Shown: positions 62,323-64,000 of the stretch, in pieces
Layout: each line of letters begins with the position of its first letter
Numbering within the stretch: position 1 is the first letter of the stretch
DNA from: Planctellipticum variicoloris
GTDB lineage: Bacteria > Planctomycetota > Planctomycetia > Planctomycetales > Planctomycetaceae
DNA length: 64,000 bases
Direction: 5' to 3'
NCBI RefSeq assembly: GCF_030622045.1
Contig: NZ_CP130886.1
Coordinates: forward strand, 4,043,557 to 4,107,556
The notes under the pieces: model-generated
The model's database searches: none
Told to the model about the DNA's origin: nothing
Seen by the model: only the letters and a program-made list of their open reading frames with translations
Position numbers and translations under genes: made by a program

Positions 62323-63393
62323 ATGCCGACCGATTCGCAGCTTCAAAGTGCTCTCCAGCAGGTCATCGAGCCCAACCTCGGGCGTTCGCTCGGTGAACTG
62401 AAAATGCTTGCCGGCGTCCGTCAGGACGGGGGTATCGCACACGTCACCATCGATCTGCCCACTCCGGCGTTTCCCGGTCGGGACAGGATCGCCGCCGCCG
62501 TCGAACAGGCCATCCGCGGTCAGTTTCCCGACGTTTCCGGCGTCGACGTGCAGTTCACGGCGAGCGTCCGCGGCAAGAATACGGGGGGCTCGATCGGCCT
62601 GCGCTGCAAGAACGTCGTCGCCGTCGGCAGCGGCAAGGGGGGCGTCGGCAAGAGCACGGTGGCTGCCTCGCTGGCCTTCGGCCTGAAGGAACTGGGCTGC
62701 AAGGTCGGGCTGATGGACGCCGACGTCTACGGCCCAAGCATTCCGCACATGACAGGCGTCGACCGCGAACAGCCGATGGCCACGAAGATTCAGAAGCCCG
62801 ACGGCTCGACCGCCGACCGGATCATTCCGATCGAAGTCGACGGCCTGAAGGTCATGTCGATGGGTTTCTTCCTGAAGCCCGACCAGGCGGTGATCTGGCG
62901 CGGTCCCCTGCTCCACAGGGCGATTACGCAGTTCCTCGCTGACACCGAATGGGGCGAACTGGACTATCTGATCATCGACCTGCCCCCCGGCACGGGCGAC
63001 GTCTCGCTGACGCTGTCGCAACTCCTGGGACTCGCCGGGGCGATCGTCGTCTGCACGCCGCAGAAAGTCGCCCTGCTCGACGCCGTCAAAGCCGTCAGCA
63101 TGTACAACCAGGTGAAGATCCCTCTGCTCGGGATCGTGGAAAACATGACCGGCGAGATCTTCGGCCGCGGCGGTGCGAAGGCTAAGGCGGAAGAACTGGG
63201 CATTCCGTTCCTGGGAGAGATTCCGATCGACGCCTCGGTGCGAATTCAGGCGGACGCCGGGCAGATCGGCAGCCTGTTCGCGGCCGACTCCCCCGTCCGC
63301 CCGCAACTGCTCCACATCTGCGAGCAGGCAGCCCTGGAGATCGCCCGCCAGTTCGTGGAAGCCCCGGCCCTGCCATCGCTGGAGATTCTGTAG
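62323..63393 (+). CDS. apbC: Mrp/ApbC-type P-loop ATPase (Fe-S carrier family)
   Basis: A 356-residue protein. ATG 62323 precedes the N-terminal MIP18/DUF59 domain (about 1-85). The ATPase domain has the deviant Walker A GSGKGGVGKST with the signature Lys, DADVYGPSIPHM, and IIDLPPGTGDVSLTLSQLL. Family members bind and deliver Fe-S clusters. The usual CxxC that holds the bridging cluster is absent: after VENM the sequence runs TGEIFGRGGAKAKAEELG. It may therefore bind a cluster otherwise or have another role. A terminator follows at 63420-63460. Confidence 0.93.
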   Translation: MPTDSQLQSALQQVIEPNLGRSLGELKMLAGVRQDGGIAHVTIDLPTPAFPGRDRIAAAVEQAIRGQFPDVSGVDVQFTASVRGKNTGGSIGLRCKNVVAVGSGKGGVGKSTVAASLAFGLKELGCKVGLMDADVYGPSIPHMTGVDREQPMATKIQKPDGSTADRIIPIEVDGLKVMSMGFFLKPDQAVIWRGPLLHRAITQFLADTEWGELDYLIIDLPPGTGDVSLTLSQLLGLAGAIVVCTPQKVALLDAVKAVSMYNQVKIPLLGIVENMTGEIFGRGGAKAKAEELGIPFLGEIPIDASVRIQADAGQIGSLFAADSPVRPQLLHICEQAALEIARQFVEAPALPSLEIL

Positions 63394-63419
63394 GGGGCAT
63401 TGGTCAGTCCAAACTCTCA

Positions 63420-63460
63420 ACAGGCCCGCTGGGTGGATTGCCGCCCGCCGGGCCTGTTTT
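63420..63460 (+). terminator. Rho-independent terminator after apbC
   Basis: ACAGGCCCG (63420-63428) pairs with CGGGCCTGT (63449-63457), followed by TTTT. The 20-nt loop is GC-rich. Confidence 0.7.
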
Positions 63461-63894
63461 CGTTGATGGTTGATGGTCGATCGTTGATGGCCCCGAAGTC
63501 CGCAGAATGTCAGCATCCGTTCTGACGATCGACGATCGACGGCTTCCCTCCCCCGCCCGTCCCGCCACCGCGACTTTCCAACCCCCCAGCTTGAGAGGAT
63601 TTCAGGGGAGGCGCTCAAAAACAGTCCAAAGGGCGTTCAGAGCATCAACTGCGTATTTCTGTCGCTTTGCGAAATTTATGCAGCCAGGAAACATGGCGTT
63701 AAACACGACGCAGTTCACCCAGCCTCTTGTCAAAACGGGGAAGGAACGGGCTCTCGGCAGTTCGCCGCAAGACCTTTCGTTGACACACTTTTCCCCCCTA
63801 CATACACTCCAGCCGCCCCGCTCGCCGGCCTGCGAAGGCAGGTGAACTGGGTGGTTCGACGGTTCTGGGAATCTGTTCCACACGGATGTGGTGG
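63461..63894. other. Intergenic region with heptamer repeats and a promoter
   Basis: GTTGATGGTTGATGG-type heptamers run to about 63490, and GACGATCGACGATCGACGG lies near 63525-63543. No gene was found. The promoter at 63780-63808 probably drives the gene at 63895. Confidence 0.55.
63780..63808 (+). promoter_or_regulatory. Predicted promoter of the lipoprotein gene
   Basis: TTGACA (63780-63785), a 17-nt spacer and TACACT (63803-63808). The leader to the ATG at 63895 would be about 80 nt. Confidence 0.6.
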
Positions 63895-64000
63895 ATGAGG
63901 CCAAGGCGCACACGGACGTGGTTCGACGCGACGCAGTCCGTTCTCTGGAGCGGGCTGGTGTTCGTCGTCGGATGCTACCAGCCCACGGTGGTGCCGCCGC
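63895..64000 (+). CDS. Lipoprotein, N-terminal part (cut by window end)
   Basis: An open frame from ATG 63895 to the window end. The basic start RPRRTRTWFDATQ is followed by the hydrophobic VLWSGLVFVVGC with a lipobox Cys (VVGC) and QPTVVPP. This is the N-terminus of a lipoprotein signal. The mature function cannot be told from 35 codons. A promoter lies 87 nt upstream. Confidence 0.6.
   Translation, partial: MRPRRTRTWFDATQSVLWSGLVFVVGCYQPTVVPP

Noticed and set aside
63602-63913. Minus-strand ORF near the window end
   Set aside because: It crosses a good plus-strand promoter and has no family pattern.

Overview
The window is about 62-65% GC by eye and looks like a chromosome segment of a Planctomycetota bacterium, most likely in or near Planctomycetaceae. 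The evidence is a cytochrome-c-like PSD1 (DUF1549/DUF1553) protein, two Tat-exported DUF1501 proteins, Gfo/Idh/MocA and amidohydrolase genes of planctomycete type, many regulatory kinases and phosphatases, and families of intergenic palindromic or short phased repeats. No rRNA, tRNA, CRISPR array or prophage was recognised. Most long open frames opposite genes are GC-driven shadows and were left out.

Layout. 1-4.4 kb: the end of fructose-bisphosphate aldolase with its terminator, a glyoxalase-fold protein, a membrane protein and a RelE-like toxin-antitoxin pair. 4.4-7.5 kb: gyrA, with a TTG start and a good promoter. 7.5-15 kb: a signalling block with a transmembrane Ser/Thr kinase overlapping an FHA-GAF-class III cyclase gene, a single receiver protein, a zinc-ribbon protein and a SpoIIE-type phosphatase. 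15-20.4 kb: an oxidoreductase, a THUMP-like methyltransferase and cbiM-cbiQ, the membrane part of a Co/Ni ECF transporter, with no ATPase gene beside it. 20.6-22.4 kb: an insertion sequence sitting in a palindromic repeat. 22.4-29.7 kb: prfB with its +1 frameshift site, then the amidohydrolase, DUF1501 and PSD1 genes. 30-41 kb: mfd, a parvulin lipoprotein, a histidine kinase, an HTH-receiver fusion, mnmG carrying a repeat-derived insertion, small proteins and tpx. 41-53 kb: ruvB, yebC, a large TPR protein, a glycosylase-like protein with a histone-H1-like tail, then rbfA, infB and nusA. 53-64 kb: a candidate structured RNA, a second TPR protein, a ketosynthase homologue without the catalytic Cys, a PP2C phosphatase, a second DUF1501 gene coupled to a GGQ release-factor-like gene, an Mrp-type ATPase and the start of a lipoprotein gene.

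Working together. nusA-infB-rbfA is the conserved transcription/translation cluster, here without a visible rimP. The kinase, FHA-cyclase, receiver and SpoIIE phosphatase could form one signalling module, because the first two overlap and FHA domains bind phosphothreonine. The strongest leads for new biology are the promoter-RNA-terminator unit upstream of nusA, the palindrome-targeted IS, the Cys-less ketosynthase and the kinase/FHA-cyclase pair.
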